Notes under the pieces: model-generated
Databases searched by the model: none
Told to the model about the DNA's origin: nothing
The model's input: the letters and a program-made list of their open reading frames with translations, nothing else
In this document: positions 36,731 to 49,788 of the stretch, piece by piece
Position numbering within the stretch: the stretch's first letter is position 1
Layout: each line of letters begins with the position of its first letter
NCBI GenBank assembly: GCA_001986395.2
Contig: MQVO02000017.1
Coordinates: forward strand, 558,001-622,000
Direction of reading: 5' to 3'
Source: Irpex lacteus
Taxonomy: Eukaryota > Basidiomycota > Agaricomycetes > Polyporales > Irpicaceae
DNA length: 64,000 bases
Position numbers and translations under genes: made by a program

Positions 36731-39700
36731 ATGTCTGAAAGATCCGAGTCCACATACCCAGAGTCGACAGCGGGTCCTACCTCCCCGATATTTGGAACAG
36801 CGTCATTCTCAACATTCACCACCACTGCGCTGACGTCTTTATGGCCTCCTTCAACTCGTCGAAGTGCGTTGATTTACTGCTTACTTGATGCTATAACTCA
36901 ATGTGATTAGACTCTCGGTCGGGCTCGTCTTGTGGAAGCGAGAACCAGGAATCGGAGTCGGGGACATACCAGGATGATCAGTCGGTCGCAGCGACGGAGG
37001 AAGGAGGAATCAGGCTGGTTGCCGATGAAGTATCCAATTTGGACGACAACTACGAGGACGAAGAAGAGGAAGAGGAGGAGAACTCTGAGGTCTCTGCAGG
37101 GCGCAACTCACAATTTTCTACGGATGATACTCTGTCGGCATCATACCACATACAAACCACGTCAGGAGAGTACACCACCACCACCCCAACACGCAGCTCC
37201 CTACGTTCCTACGATGAATCTAGTACCCCCGTATACTCTAACCCGTATCTCACTTCCTCCAGCGAACAACTCGCAGGAACGCTCTCGCGCACAACGCTGA
37301 CCCCCACATACACCGGCACTCCAATTACGCATTCCCGGTCCTACACCACATCCAGTCTGTCGGGTCGTCCCACATATTCTCAAGCATCTCCTCAGAAACG
37401 AACTGCCGGCGAGCTCATCGCGTTCTACGAGCAACAGGCTCACTCCCGAGCAGCCTCTGCGCCGATGGAAACTGGCTTTTCACGTCCCGGCAGTCCGACG
37501 AAGCCTGGTTCCCAATCATACTCTGTACCTGTGGGCATGCCTGGTGCACTGGCTGCACCCCGTCACACCCACGATGCACGGTCGTGGAGATCAGGTGGGT
37601 CAGGCAAGACCTTGTCCAGCTGGTCCTTCGAGAGTGACAGGTCGAGGAGTCCGGTGAAGAGCACGTCAGACACTGGTTCTGCTCCATCTGGCTCTGTGAT
37701 ATCTGGAACATCTGGATATACACGTTCCGGGTCTACTAGGAGCGGTTACGCTGGTGGTCTCATGAGTGCTATTGGAGGGCTCGTAGGATTCTCAAGCTCG
37801 AGTGCTACGAGTTCTAGAGCCTTGAGCACGTCTAGTCGGTCACCGTCTCGGAGAACTCGTTCACCACCTACGACTCCTCGAAGAAAGGAGAGGACGGCTT
37901 CTTCCCCTCGCTCTGCTTTCTCGCAGATACGACGGAGTCCCAAAGGTAAAGCACGAGAACGCGACTCGCCACGGAGTAGTCCGTCGCCTACGAGGTCACG
38001 GGCGAGGTCCAGTCGGTCAGGCACGGAGTCTGTCCAGGATGCTCCCAGTGTCCACTCTACCATACCGCCTCCATTAGATGTGGCCGAATATGGTGGCTCA
38101 GGAGAGGTACGTCTGACACCACGGTGCGTTGACTACACTAACCACCCACTCCTCTCAGCCCGTCAACTCCGCTCCTGTATGGTACCTCAACGTCCATCGT
38201 TTACCACCCTACACCTGGAACTACGCCGAAGGTTATTTGTTCCCCAACATGCTTCTTCTGTCTTGGGTAGCCCCCGGTGGCGGCCGAGTGGTTGTTAAAT
38301 TGGACTTGCTGAGCTGTGTGGAGATCCGGACGTCTCGTGCGCAAGGGGCGAGCGACGTCACGGTTGAACGGGAGGGTGAAACTCATAGGCTGCAGACGTT
38401 CGAGCTTGGGTATGGAGATAGCATTGAACGACTTGGGTGCGAGACGCGTGTGGAGATGCTCGACTGGTTTAATTCGATTCAGTGAGTTTTCGAGTTGTTT
38501 ATAGGTTCTTTATTCTGATGAGGTATTCCAGATCGGTGTTCAACGGTATTATGAGCATGACGGAATCGGAGCGTGCGCACGGTAGACCAGCCTCTCCAGC
38601 ACAGACCATATCATCATTCGACTTTGGCTCGGGTTCAGACAGCGTTCTCAGCGCACAGCTGCGCTCTGCACCCGTCAGCGGCAATCCATCTCAGTCCTAC
38701 CGTTCGAGAGAATACCGATCGCAAACTCCGACCGTTCCTCTCGCAGAGGGTGTACTGCGAGGTTCAACTCCACCTATCGACACGACTGTGAGCCGATGGA
38801 GGTCTCTAGCCTTAGAGGACTCGTCGGACACTTCTAGTGCAATCGAGGACGCACCGCCGCCTCAGCCTGCCATCGCCCAGCCGACCATACCTGTCACTGT
38901 CCCCACGCTTTCCACGACCTCCCATTCCCAGCTCACCCACTCCCACTCCCAATTCTCTCAACCGCACCAACTCTCAAGCCGCTATGCACCCAGCACCACC
39001 TCGCACTCTCAGACGATCACCCAAAGTCTATCCTCCGGAACTCTGTACAACGGTGCTCGCACGATTATGGAGATCGGCTCGAGTACAGGCACAGATATCG
39101 TCGCGTCTACTCTGTCCTTCCGAGGGACCGCGTCTGCGTCTCTACTGGGCGATTCTTGCGCTCCCACGACCATTGAGACTGCTTCTACTGTTACGGATCG
39201 GTATCATCGGAGAGTTGTTGGTCCAGGTGCCGCACAATCGACTTCTGCCTCCGGTTATGGATACATCGCAGAGTTGGACGAACCTCAGCCTTATGACGCG
39301 GTTGGACATGCATCTCCGGCCCCACGCTCAAATGTGTCAGAGGACGTTCCGCAGGGCCAAGGCGCATCTGGAGGTGGGCAGGATCAGGTCGGGGGGTCTC
39401 CTGCGGAACAGTCGGACTCTGACTATGTCACTGCCGCGAGCCCGACTGCTTCGTTTGTCTCCCTGTCTGGGATGTCTGCATTCCCTGACGACGATGAAGA
39501 GGAAGAAGTTATTGAGCCGCCATCTCTCCCTGATCCTATGCCTGAAGATGCTACTCCGGTAGTCGAACGTCCGCCAACGCCGTCAGATGTGGAAGTCGAA
39601 ACAGTGAAGCCTGATGATCTCGCGTCGACGGTCGCACCTGTTGAGACTGAGGCCGAGAGCACCGTCGACGAACAGAGCAAGGACTCGGACGTTTCTACAC

Positions 39701-42700
39701 CTATTGTCGCTTCTCTTGAACCCGAAGAGCCTGTCCAGGCTGTAGCTGGCGAGCCTGAACCTGAACCTGAACCCGAACCTGAGATAGCGCCTCCGCCGCC
39801 GCCCGTACTTCGCGTTGACGCATCCACACAAGCAGATGTCGAACCCGAACCCGAAGTCGAAGAACCAGTGAAGGATGACACTCCACAACCCGAACTCATT
39901 CCATTGCCCGCTCCGGCCGATACAGTGTACACCCCTTCTGTCGTATCCGTTGGAATCTCCCCTATACCTCTCGCCGAACCTGAACTCGTACCTGGCTCTC
40001 CCCAAAGCGATGTCCTATCCACTCTATCAGGCGCCGTGCCCGAGCTTTCTCAATTACCGACGTCTGCAGAAGATACTGCTGTCGAAGTCGAGCCAGACAC
40101 CCAGAGCTTGTCATCAGGCTCCCTTGGTATTATTGCTGGAACCCCTATGCCATCTCTCACAAGCGACAGCCTCTCCGACTCTCTACCTACTCCTGAACCT
40201 GCCAAACGTAGTCCGTCTGTCGTGGAATCCGTGTGGCCGGCGGAAACTGATCGATCATACGAGTCATCGGTGCTCAATGCCTCCCCATCGCTCACCGTTG
40301 CACGCACTTCGACGGAGTATATCGGTGTCGCTGAGTCCCCGGCGATCTCAGACATCAAGACTCCAGCCAGCCTGCTCAAGGCACAGACAGAAGTTCTTTC
40401 AGCTGTGGGTGAAGACGAGGTCGATGCTATGACGTTTGACGCATCCGACGTAGACTCCGCGGATGATGTGTCGACTCCTACTGCAAGCTCGTGGGTTTCG
40501 AGTCTACCGCCTAGTGTCCCTTCCAACACCTTGAATGAGACTGAGTCGGTCCCTCATGAGCCGTCTGAGGTGGAACAAGCAAATGAAGCCGATCTTGCCT
40601 CGTCCGTTGAGGAGTTATCGACGATTGCTGAAGTTTCATCGCATCCGAAGGTTTTTGCAGAAGAAGCCTGCCAGGCTGATTTTGTCATCGAGCATCCTCC
40701 CGTGAGTATACTCTGTCATGTCCGACAGAATTGTGCTGATGCTCGCTTTCAGTTATCCCCTCGTCTTATACCGTTACCCGTCTCACGTCCACCGTCTCGA
40801 CACTCCATCTCGATCGCTGCAACGGTAGAGAAAGTAGACGGTGGCTCTAGCATGGATAGCGACGACGTTCTAGCGGACCGCTTTGCTGAGTTGGAACACA
40901 ATCTCGCATCGTCATACTCGCTAGGATCAGACAAGATAATTGACCAGCTTGCTGGTATGGGGCAGGCTCTGAACAAGGACCATATCGAACTCCGAAACAT
41001 GCTGATCGAGATACTCGAGAATACTCGCCCTGAGCTACACGAAGAAGTATCGGCGAAAAGTGCTAGTGCTGTCTCTACGGTGGCCACTGTCAGTCAGAAA
41101 GTCGACGTCGCTACCTCCCCAATCCTAGTTGCGATGGTTGAATGCTCCACATCACCTCCTCCCGTACTCTTGAAGGAGCAAGCTGTCTCGCCTGTTCTAC
41201 TATCGAAGTATCGCAATATGGACGCTGGCATGTCGCATCGCAGCAGGCAGTCGGTCAATTCGATCATGCTGACTCCACCTCCTCGGGATGCTGCCACCCC
41301 CGACACGCTCATGGAGACAATGTCGTATCTGTCATCTCACCACTCTGACGATATCAGCGAAATCGATCTCGAGCTATCGCAGGATCCTCTTCAAGTCGAC
41401 CGCGTATCACCTTCGTGGGCAAGCGATTCTTCCGCAGATTCCGAGGAGCTGTCAGAGGACGAGCACTATGAAGCTCAAGAGGATGAAGACGGCCTGGAAT
41501 CGGCTCTTGGCTCTCCAGCTCAGATGTCATCGCTCTCCATGGCCAGAGAAGACGGCTCGGTTGTCGAGGAAGACCATTTGTCCGGAGTAGCGACTGAAGT
41601 GCCTGGCGAAGGTCAACGCGCAGTGTCATCGATCGCTGCAGGCACACTCCTTCGTCTTCCCGCGGCAGAGGCAGTTACCAGCGATGTTGTGTCACTCTAT
41701 CACTCAGAAAGTGCTAGTGGACTATCTGCTATACAGATGCCTGTTCCAACTCGCGCCGGACTACCGTTTGGCGGACAACTTGCTAGCCTTATGACGCCAG
41801 AGGAGAAGCATGTCGATCAGGGAGTCTCAGCCGGATACTCGGACATTGGCGCATCCTATATCCATCAGGCCACGAGTCCCGTTCACGAGGCAGAGCCAGC
41901 TTCGTCTCCAAGCTTGGCGGCGACCTTCGTGGACAAAGAGATCGACAGCACGCAGCCTGAACCGTTGGATCCCGTACGTGAAGACAAGTCCGTGGCGACG
42001 TTCCCCGATGAAGATCGTCAGGAGCGGTCTATCGACACAGATCTTACGCAGGGTCGAGAAGAGAAGTTGGTAGATGCAATTCCTGACAGTGTCTATGACG
42101 AGAAGTTGGTAGACGCAATTCCTGACAGCGTCTATGAGGAGAAGGGTGTGGATACAGGACCGGAGGCCCGCGAAGAAGAGGCTGTGGATACGACCCCCGA
42201 GGACATTCAAGAGGAGAAGTCGGTCGATGTGGACGCAGTGCTCGAGACCCACGAAGAAAAGGCTGTAGACACAGAGCTTGAAGCTCATGAGGAAAAGGCC
42301 GTAGATACAACTCCTGAGGATATCCATGAGGAGAAGTCGGTCGATGCGCTCCCAGCTGATGGCGAGGACAAAGAGGTTGACGCGCTCTCGCCTGCTGGTG
42401 AAGACAAAGAGATCGATGCGCTCCCACCTGCTGGTGAAGACAAAGAGATCGATGCGCACTTCACTGGGGAAACAGAGGAAGCGGGCACTGATGCACCACT
42501 AGCAACTACTCTTGATGATAAGTCCATAGATGCGCTGCCAGCCTTAGTACTCGAGGAGAAAGCTGTGGACACGACGCCGGAGGTCACGTCCGACACTACG
42601 GCGTACGCAGAGAAAGACTGTGACACCACGGACTTGGTCGACGCTTCGGCTATCACGTTGGATGACGTGGCAGCGCCCTCAGCCGTTGACTTGCCAAAGA

Positions 42701-45700
42701 CCGTCACGCAGGACGCGGTGAGTGTCAATCGTTTGTCTAGTTACTCGATCCACTCACCATCTTATGAACATCGTAGGAGGTCCAAGCAGCTGATCTCACC
42801 AAAATGCTTGTACCGCCTTTTTCCATGCTCTCTGATATGGATCAATCAGCTGCACCGCCGATCATGGCGTTGCCTACGTTCCTTCAGGATCAGCCTACGT
42901 TTTCAGCGCATATGAAAGACATAGTAAGTCCAGCATGACTTGTTTGAGTGTTCATTCACAAAAGTTCCTCTGTCAGGTATCGTCCGGGCTGTCGCCGGCA
43001 TTGGAGAATGTCGCATTGCTGGTTTACGTAAGTGGATAAGTACACGCGCGAGCCAAGACTCATATTGCTTTTATTAAGGAGAATCGGATGGCGCGTGACG
43101 AGTTCAAGAAGGCTAACGAGGACTATGAAAGCATGGTGCGCGAAGAGTTCAAGAAGGCCAGTGGAGATTATGAAAGCATGGTACGCGACGAGCTTAGAAA
43201 GGCCCACGACGACTATCGCCAAACACACGAAGAGAGCATCGTCCAAATCAAAGAGATGTATCGGATGGCACAAGATGAGATGATGAACAGCCTTGCTCAA
43301 ATGAAGGACCTTGTCTCACAGCTAATGAGTCAGAAGCCAGGTAAGAAGTTGTCATATACAGCTGCTGGCTTTCAATGACCCGTCTTTCTTAGTTTCTGTA
43401 TCCGTGTCTGTACCTCAGCAGCATTCGTACCCAATACCTCCCGGGTTTGTGCCCAATGCTAACTCGGAGCAAGCGGTATACCAGCAACCAATGATGTATC
43501 CCGCTCCCCCTGTTGGGTCATATAGTCAGCCGATCTCTCAACAGCCGATCTTCATGCCCACTCCGGATGTCAATGGTGTACCGTCTCCCGTCCCTGAGTA
43601 CTCGTATAGAGAAGGACCAGTCGTTCCTTCCCCTCCGCCTTTGTCACCGACCCTTAGCGAGTCATCCGGCACCTCATCTTCCTCCGCTACACCTACACTA
43701 GCAAGTATGCATATTCTGCCAACTGGATACGGTGTCGAACCGTCCACCGTCGCTCGGGGCGCTATGGTCCCTTTACCACCATCCCCGATCTCCTTATCAC
43801 CCCAGCCTCTTCACCTCCCTTTCACATCTCAGATCGACACTCGTGATCTTCCGGTGGTGCCAGAGATGCCTGCGGCAGAATCTCCGTACATGATGCTTCA
43901 GCCCTCGCTGACTGGTGTAGGCCACGCGTCAGAATATTATGCCGGACACGTCGATTCCTTGGAATCATCTGAAGCTTCTTCCACTAGCCACGGGACGGAC
44001 ACACCCTCGGAAACGCCTATACTACCTATGCAGGAGGCCGATGCGCCCGCAGTGATCCCAGAACCGGTGGAACCTGAACCTGTCGCCGAATCTGAACCTC
44101 AGTCTGAGTCATCTGTCGAGTCTGTCGAGCCTGTTACTGAAGAACCGTCCGCTGGTGAAGTCACTGAAAACGATGATACTCCCATGACCTCCGATGTTGC
44201 CGCCACTCACGCACCTACTGTAGTGGAAGACGCAGAAGATAGTGCGTGCTTCGTCTCATTCTTTCATTTCGTGAGAAGCTGACGTTTGCTCATGTAGACG
44301 AATCCGACACTTCGCAATCTGATATGTCAGGTAAGAGAATCACTACTTGTTCAAATAAACTCAGAGTACTCAAAGTTCTCAGGGCTGACTACTCCGCCTC
44401 GCCCAAGCACTCCTGCCGATGCTCTTACTCGCGACATAGACCTCTCTGCTGCTGAGTCACAGGAGCCTAGCTCTGAGGATCCGTCAGACGATTCTCCCGT
44501 GGTGCCTGATCTTCCCGAGGAATCGAAGTCAGGGCCGAATCTTGACATGGATGCTGCAGAGCTTCAGCCTGTTGCACCACATGCTCTCGCTCATGAGATC
44601 GAAGCCTCAATTGCCGCAGCAGCCTCAGACCTCAAGTCGGTCGTTGAGGCTGCGAGAGGTGCGACTGAGGGTGCGTTAGCAGCTTCTAAGGAGGCACAGT
44701 CTATGTTGGAATCTGTGCGTGCACAGAGGGAAGAAGTGGCTCGCGAGCTTGAGGAGTGCACCCGAGAACGAGAGGCTGCTAAGGCGGATCGTGACGAGGC
44801 ACAGTCTCTTCGGGAACAGACTCTCGCACAAGCTGCTGCCGACCGAGAGCAGGGCGTTGCAGAACGTGATGCTCGTATCGAAGAGCTGCAGCAAGAGCTT
44901 GAAGTCATCAAGGCAAAGGAGATTGAACTGGAGACCTCCCAAGCTAATGCCGTTTCTGAACGCGACACTCGGATCCAAACCCTGGAGGAGGAGCTTGGCA
45001 CCGTCCGTTCTGAACTGGAAGAGCAAAAGGAGGCACGGGCGAAGGAACAGGCAGAGCGAGGAGCTCAGGACGAAGAACGCGAAAAGGCGCATGCAGAGGC
45101 CAATGCTGAGCATGACGCTCGGATCGCAGCTTTGGAAGAGGAGCTGGCGTCTCTCAGAGCCTCGCAAGAGGAAGAACGTCAAGCTCACGCGACCCAAGAT
45201 GAGCAACATCAGAAAGCTCTCGAGGAGGCGACATCCGAGCGGGAACGCGAGGTTGGCGAACGTGACTCTCGTATTCAAGCTCTCGAGCAAGAGCTTGAGA
45301 CAATGCGTTCTGAACATGACGAAGCTGAAAAACGTCGCGAGGCCGAGCAGGCGGAGAGGGATGAGGCAATGGCTGAACGGGAGAGAACCTTCACCGAGGC
45401 GGCCGCAGAGCGTGATGCGCGCATCGAATCCCTGGAATCTGACCTGACCGCGCTTCGTGAAGAAACTGAGCGAGAGCGTGAAGAACACCAGGCCGCGATT
45501 GCGAAACTCGAAGAAGCCCAGCAAGCCAGCGAAGGGGCCCATACCGAAGCCATTGCTGAGCATCAACGCCAGATCGAGGAGCGCGACCAACGTATATCTG
45601 CTCTGGAGGAAGAGCTGTCCCGCCTACGGAGTGACCACGAGGCAGAACTACTGCAACGTGCCGCCGAGGTTGAGGCCCTCACCGCAACGTGGACTGAACA

Positions 45701-48356
45701 GGAGAAAGCGCTCAACGACGCCAGTGCCGAACGCGATGAACGTATCAAGGCCCTCGAAGACCAGCTTACGGAAGTCCGGGCGGAGCACGAGCAAATCCAG
45801 CAAAACCGCGATCTCCAGGACGCGGAGCGACACGCTGCCTGGGATGAACGCGAGCAGGCATTGCAGGAGGCTGCCGCAGACCGTGATTCTCGCATCAGCG
45901 CCCTTGAGGAAGAGCTCTCTTCTTTGCGTGCCGAACGTGAGCAGGAGAAGCAGCAATTGGCGGAGGAGCAAGCTGCACGAGTGCAGCGGGAACGGGACCT
46001 CGCCGAGGAAGCCCTCGAACGCGAGAGGCTCAGCTCTGAGCGCCAAGACAACCGTATCAAGGAGCTGACTGACGAGATTGCGGCCCTTCGCGCAGAACGC
46101 GAGCAAGAGCGGCAGCAGCGGGAGACCGAGGACGCTGAGAGACGTGAAGCAGATCGAGCTGAAGCTCGCGAGATTGCCGAGAGCCAGACCGTCAAACTTA
46201 CTGGCATTCAGGAGAAGCTGGAGCAGTTGGCTGAGCAGTCCACCGAGCGATTTGGCACAGTGGATACCAGGCTGGAGAAGATTGCGGAAGAGTCGACAGA
46301 GAAACTTGCAGGGATTGATACCAAGCTGGAGAAGATGGCAGAGGAGTCCATAGAGAAGTTCGCCGGCGTGGATGCCAGACTGGAGAAGATGTTGGAAGAC
46401 TCGACAGAGAAGTTCTCGGGTGTGGATGCACGCTTCGCCACTGTGGACACCAAGTTCGACAAACTCATGGAGGAGTCGTCTGAACGTTCGTCCGGCTTGG
46501 ACTCGAAACTCGATAAGCTAGCAGAGGAGTCGATTGAACGTTCCAGTGCTCTAGACTCCAAGCTCGACAAGATCACCGAGGAGTCAATTGAACGTTCCAG
46601 TGCTTTAGACTCGAAGTTCGATAAGCTAGCAGAGGAATCGCTTGAACGATCGAGCGCTCTGGACTCCAAACTCGACAAGATCACGGAGGAGTCAGTCGAG
46701 CGTTCCAACGCGCTGGACTCCAAACTTGACAAGATCACTGAAGAGTCGGCGGAACGTTCCAATGTTCTGGACGGCAAGCTTGACAAGATCTCTGAAGAAT
46801 CCGTCGAACGTTCAAACGCTTTGGACTCCAAACTCGACAAACTCGCAGAGTCCTCTACAGAGCAGTTCACGAACTTCGATTCCAAGATCGACAAGCTCGC
46901 AGAAGTCTCTACGGAGCAGTTCCAGAACGTCGAGACTCGCTTCGCTGCCGTCGAACAACTCTCGACTGAGCGCTTCACAACTCTGGATTCGCAGTTGGAG
47001 AAGATGACCGAGGCTTCGACGGAGAAGTTCGCTGCTGTTGAAGGACAGCTTGCCAAGATCGACGAGGAAGCTGTCAAAGCGCGAGAACTGCATGAGCAGG
47101 AGATGGCGGAGGCGGCGGCTAAGCCAAGTGAGTTGTCAATCCGATGTATGAAATGCGGTCTTCGTACTGATAATCTGCGTAGCTGTGGAAGCCTTGTTCG
47201 AGGAACATATCGGTGTGCTTAAGGCTCAGGTGCAAGAACAGATGGATGCTCTTCAGAACGGTGCGTCTTCTACGTATGCTTTGTACACCACCAGATACTC
47301 ACGCTCCTAGCAGAGCTCAAGAATGACGGCTCCCGTCAACATGAAGAGATCATGGCAAACGTGCGGGCGACTATTGAAGAGCAATCTGCGATGCTCGTCA
47401 CAACAGTAAATAAATTTAGTATTGTCTGGATACTACGTACTTACGCAGTTTGATAGTGCTTGGATGAACTGGGCAAGCTACTCGAGTCGATCGGTGCTCA
47501 GCAACAAGCCGAGATTCTCAGCGCTATGCGAGTCACCATTCAAGAACAAGTCACCTTCAACATCTCATACGTAAGTGATATAGCTAATGCATACTCAGCT
47601 TGCATACTGATGCGTTGCATAGTATCTCGACGAATTGACAAAGATGTTTGATGCCCATGGTGTCCGTTCCCTTGCGGAGACGATCGAAGCCGTCAGGGCC
47701 ACCGCACGCGAACAAGTTCCCTACAATACTGAGGGGCATCTGACCGACTTCTGCAAGAACCTTGCTCCGGAGATGTTGCAACTCTTCCAAGAGATCAAGG
47801 AGAAGGCTGAGGAGAAGAGTCGTCTTGATCGGTACGTTCAGACTCCCCATACTATTTTGCCTTTGCCTTTGCTGATGCGCTTTTTCGTAGCCAAATCGAC
47901 ATTCTTCGTCGTCACAAGCACGATTACGAGGCTGGTGATCTTCGGTGAGTTACATTTATTTTGCAACATGTGCTCTGGCGTTTCTAACATATTCTATAGC
48001 GGTGATGAATACACCGATGCCATACCAGTACCTCCACCTCAACAGATCCACGTCACACGCAGCGATGCCGACCTTCATAAGGCCTGGCGGGGTAGAAGAC
48101 CCACTCGCAGAGATGAAAATCCTACCGAGATACCATACTCGCAGACAGGCTCTCGTTCTCACCATTCAATCTACCCCGATCAGTGGTCTCGTGAGTGGCT
48201 CCTACGATTATTGCCCTCCAACTCTCGCTGTTGCTCATGCTCGAACGTCTAGACAACTCTTATGACTCTCAAGGCGGCGAAGTTGTCCTTCTTCCGCCTC
48301 AGGATGACCCGATGATGCCACCAAGGTCTCCTAATGCATCTTTCTATCACCAATAA
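36731..48356 (+). CDS. Giant PH-domain protein with long repeat-helix region (3572 aa)
   Basis: Eighteen exons keep one frame: 36731..36863, 36911..38106, 38159..38481, 38532..40701, 40753..42717, 42777..42923, 42977..43027, 43079..43340, 43393..44241, 44298..44330, 44383..47127, 47183..47260, 47311..47405, 47457..47570, 47623..47831, 47891..47944, 48000..48190 and 48253..48356. The first ~440 residues are acidic, then Ser-rich. A PH-like domain begins near 444 (VWYLNVHRLPPYTW...LLLSWVAPGG) and ends with the typical late Trp helix (EMLDWFNSIQ). A long disordered acidic region follows, then an acidic EEKxVD repeat (DNA 41934-42580), a helical KKANEDYESM repeat, a Pro-rich part, and ~900 residues of helix with two repeat types. 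The C-terminus is short and mixed. A membrane-contacting scaffold is the likely class; no close family is known to me. The last exon could instead be read through to a stop at 48252. Confidence 0.85.
39751..39783 (+). repeat. Pro-Glu codon repeat
   Basis: Five GAG/GAA-CCx pairs encode an alternating Glu-Pro run inside the disordered part of the giant PH-domain protein. The codons are slightly varied, so it is not a pure microsatellite. Confidence 0.6.
41934..42580 (+). repeat. Acidic (E/D)(E/D)KxVD repeat array in the giant gene
   Basis: About a dozen diverged copies of a 12-19-residue unit with the core E-K-x-V/I-D followed by A/T and P (for example EEKAVDTTPEDI, GEDKEIDALPPA). Some neighbours are almost identical at the DNA level (42060-42150), pointing to recent tandem slippage. 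Confidence 0.7.
44860..46080 (+). repeat. ~50-residue helical repeat with ERDxRIxxLEEEL core
   Basis: Nine copies of the core (ERDARIEELQQEL, ERDTRIQTLEEEL, EHDARIAALEEEL and so on) start near 44863, 44958, 45110, 45258, 45405, 45580, 45727, 45877 and 46040. Most are spaced by 147-152 nt, that is 49-50 residues, equal to seven heptads. The region is Glu/Arg/Gln-rich and predicted to be coiled coil. Confidence 0.75.
46239..47070 (+). repeat. Fifteen tandem 18-residue helix repeats
   Basis: The unit is S-x-E-R/K-x-x-x-L/V-D-S/T-K-L-D/E-K-I/L/M-x-E-E. Fifteen copies follow each other without gaps except for a 7-residue insertion in the fourth. Adjacent units such as those at 46509-46670 are nearly identical in DNA. 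Eighteen residues equal five alpha-helical turns, so the hydrophobic positions line up straight along one helix face. Confidence 0.85.
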
Positions 48357-49788
48357 TTTTCTGCAGGTGATGATGACCCCCGGCTGCTCCTTCATTTCAC
48401 GACGTCCTCACGAGTTCACGAAATTATGGCTATGCTATATGCTCCAGTTCAGTATGCTTTATCTTAGTACCCTCATCTACACTTTCTGTATTCGTATAGA
48501 CATTCAAGTTGGATCCTTTCTTCAGCTCTCGTGCATGCATCATCTTGTGTACAGATATCTTAGTAGTCATTTGGTTGTAAATTATTCATTTTCGAGTCGT
48601 AACAGACGGAAGCAAATATCACCAGGCACAAGTGATCGAACGCCCGCTTTGTGGCGTTAGGGGTGCCTCGATAGAGTAATGAACATTGAATGACCCTCAG
48701 TTACTCGGTGTAAAGCTCAAATTGACCTAGTGAAGTCAATGGTATGCCATAACGAAGTAGTCGTGCTGTATCCCAACGGGCCATAACCTAAAGGTGATTA
48801 CCTCCACAGAAGCGGCAGCGCGAGGCTAGCATCAGTGATGTCTGATGCAACTTCCCCATCCGGAAGGAGCTGACCGGATCAGGTAAGAGAAGAAATTAAG
48901 AAGCGGCGCCTGAATTCAGAACGCGGGGGACGGATAGGCGGGCTCTGCCTCGGCTTGTGACCTTGCTCTTCCTCCTCTGCTCTACACAATTCTTTCTTTT
49001 ATACCAACCAACTTACCGCGTTCATCGTTAACGGCGGTGTCGAGAGCATAGAGGATAGTCGCTGGATCGCGAAGGTCGACCGCTGCTGGGATATTGCTTT
49101 CGTAGTGTGTCAGGGTCTAATTTGGTGTTTTGGTGAGTCGTTCGTTCCTGTTTATGTTGTGCTTGTACTCGTGCAATGTATGCAAATTTATTTGCATGGA
49201 TTGAGGAACTATCATCTCCCCTTACCCTATTCCGACTTTACCGGGTGCGCGTGCATTCCGTTCAGGCCGGAATGAATGTACCTCGCCTCGTTTGCATTCA
49301 TGTCGTTCTAGTGACATGCTCTTTAACTTATCTTAGTATTCTCTGGTACACTTCATGCTTATTATTTTACCCATAGAAAAGATATCAGCACATCCGCCCT
49401 CACGAAACTGAAGTACCTGCGTTAAACCTACTTGCGTTCCTCTGTCCTGGGATATCCATACTCACCAGATTGTCTTGCGGCATCGACACTGGCATATTGT
49501 GAGCATGATTATCCATTTTGTTTATTTTTGTTAGCTACCTAGTCTCAGTTCCAGCGCATATATGCGCATATACCGCTTTTATCTCGGCTTCTTTGTGTTT
49601 GAAAAGACAAGGCTGACTAACGTTTCCTTCTCCTAGGTTTAAACTACAACCTCCTTACTAAAGCTGCTTAATCGTCTTTTTCTCTTTCCCCTCGCTAATC
49701 GATCCATCGACCCATTGACCTCGAGTAATCGCCCACCTGCCTCCCACAGTGTTATTCGCCAGTCCTACCCACAAACCCCTAACCCGTC
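48357..49788. other. Intergenic region
   Basis: 1.4 kb holding the 3' UTR of the giant gene and the promoter/5' UTR of the next plus-strand gene. The sequence before 49789 is rich in C/T and may include a leader intron. No gene, repeat or RNA was recognised. Confidence 0.45.

Noticed and set aside
38129..38485. Separate short gene encoding the PH-like segment
   Set aside because: Splice sites at 38106/38159 and 38481/38532 join it in phase to the large exons on both sides.
39423..41312. Minus-strand Gly/Ser-rich open frames inside the giant gene
   Set aside because: Reverse reading of a Ser/Pro/Glu-rich exon; the plus-strand exons chain perfectly in frame.
44591..47093. Long open frames on the minus strand (up to 304 and 289 aa) across the coiled-coil region
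   Set aside because: They are shadows of the repetitive GAG/GAA-rich coding strand, rich in Ser/Leu/Arg with the same periodicity, and have no splice or start support.
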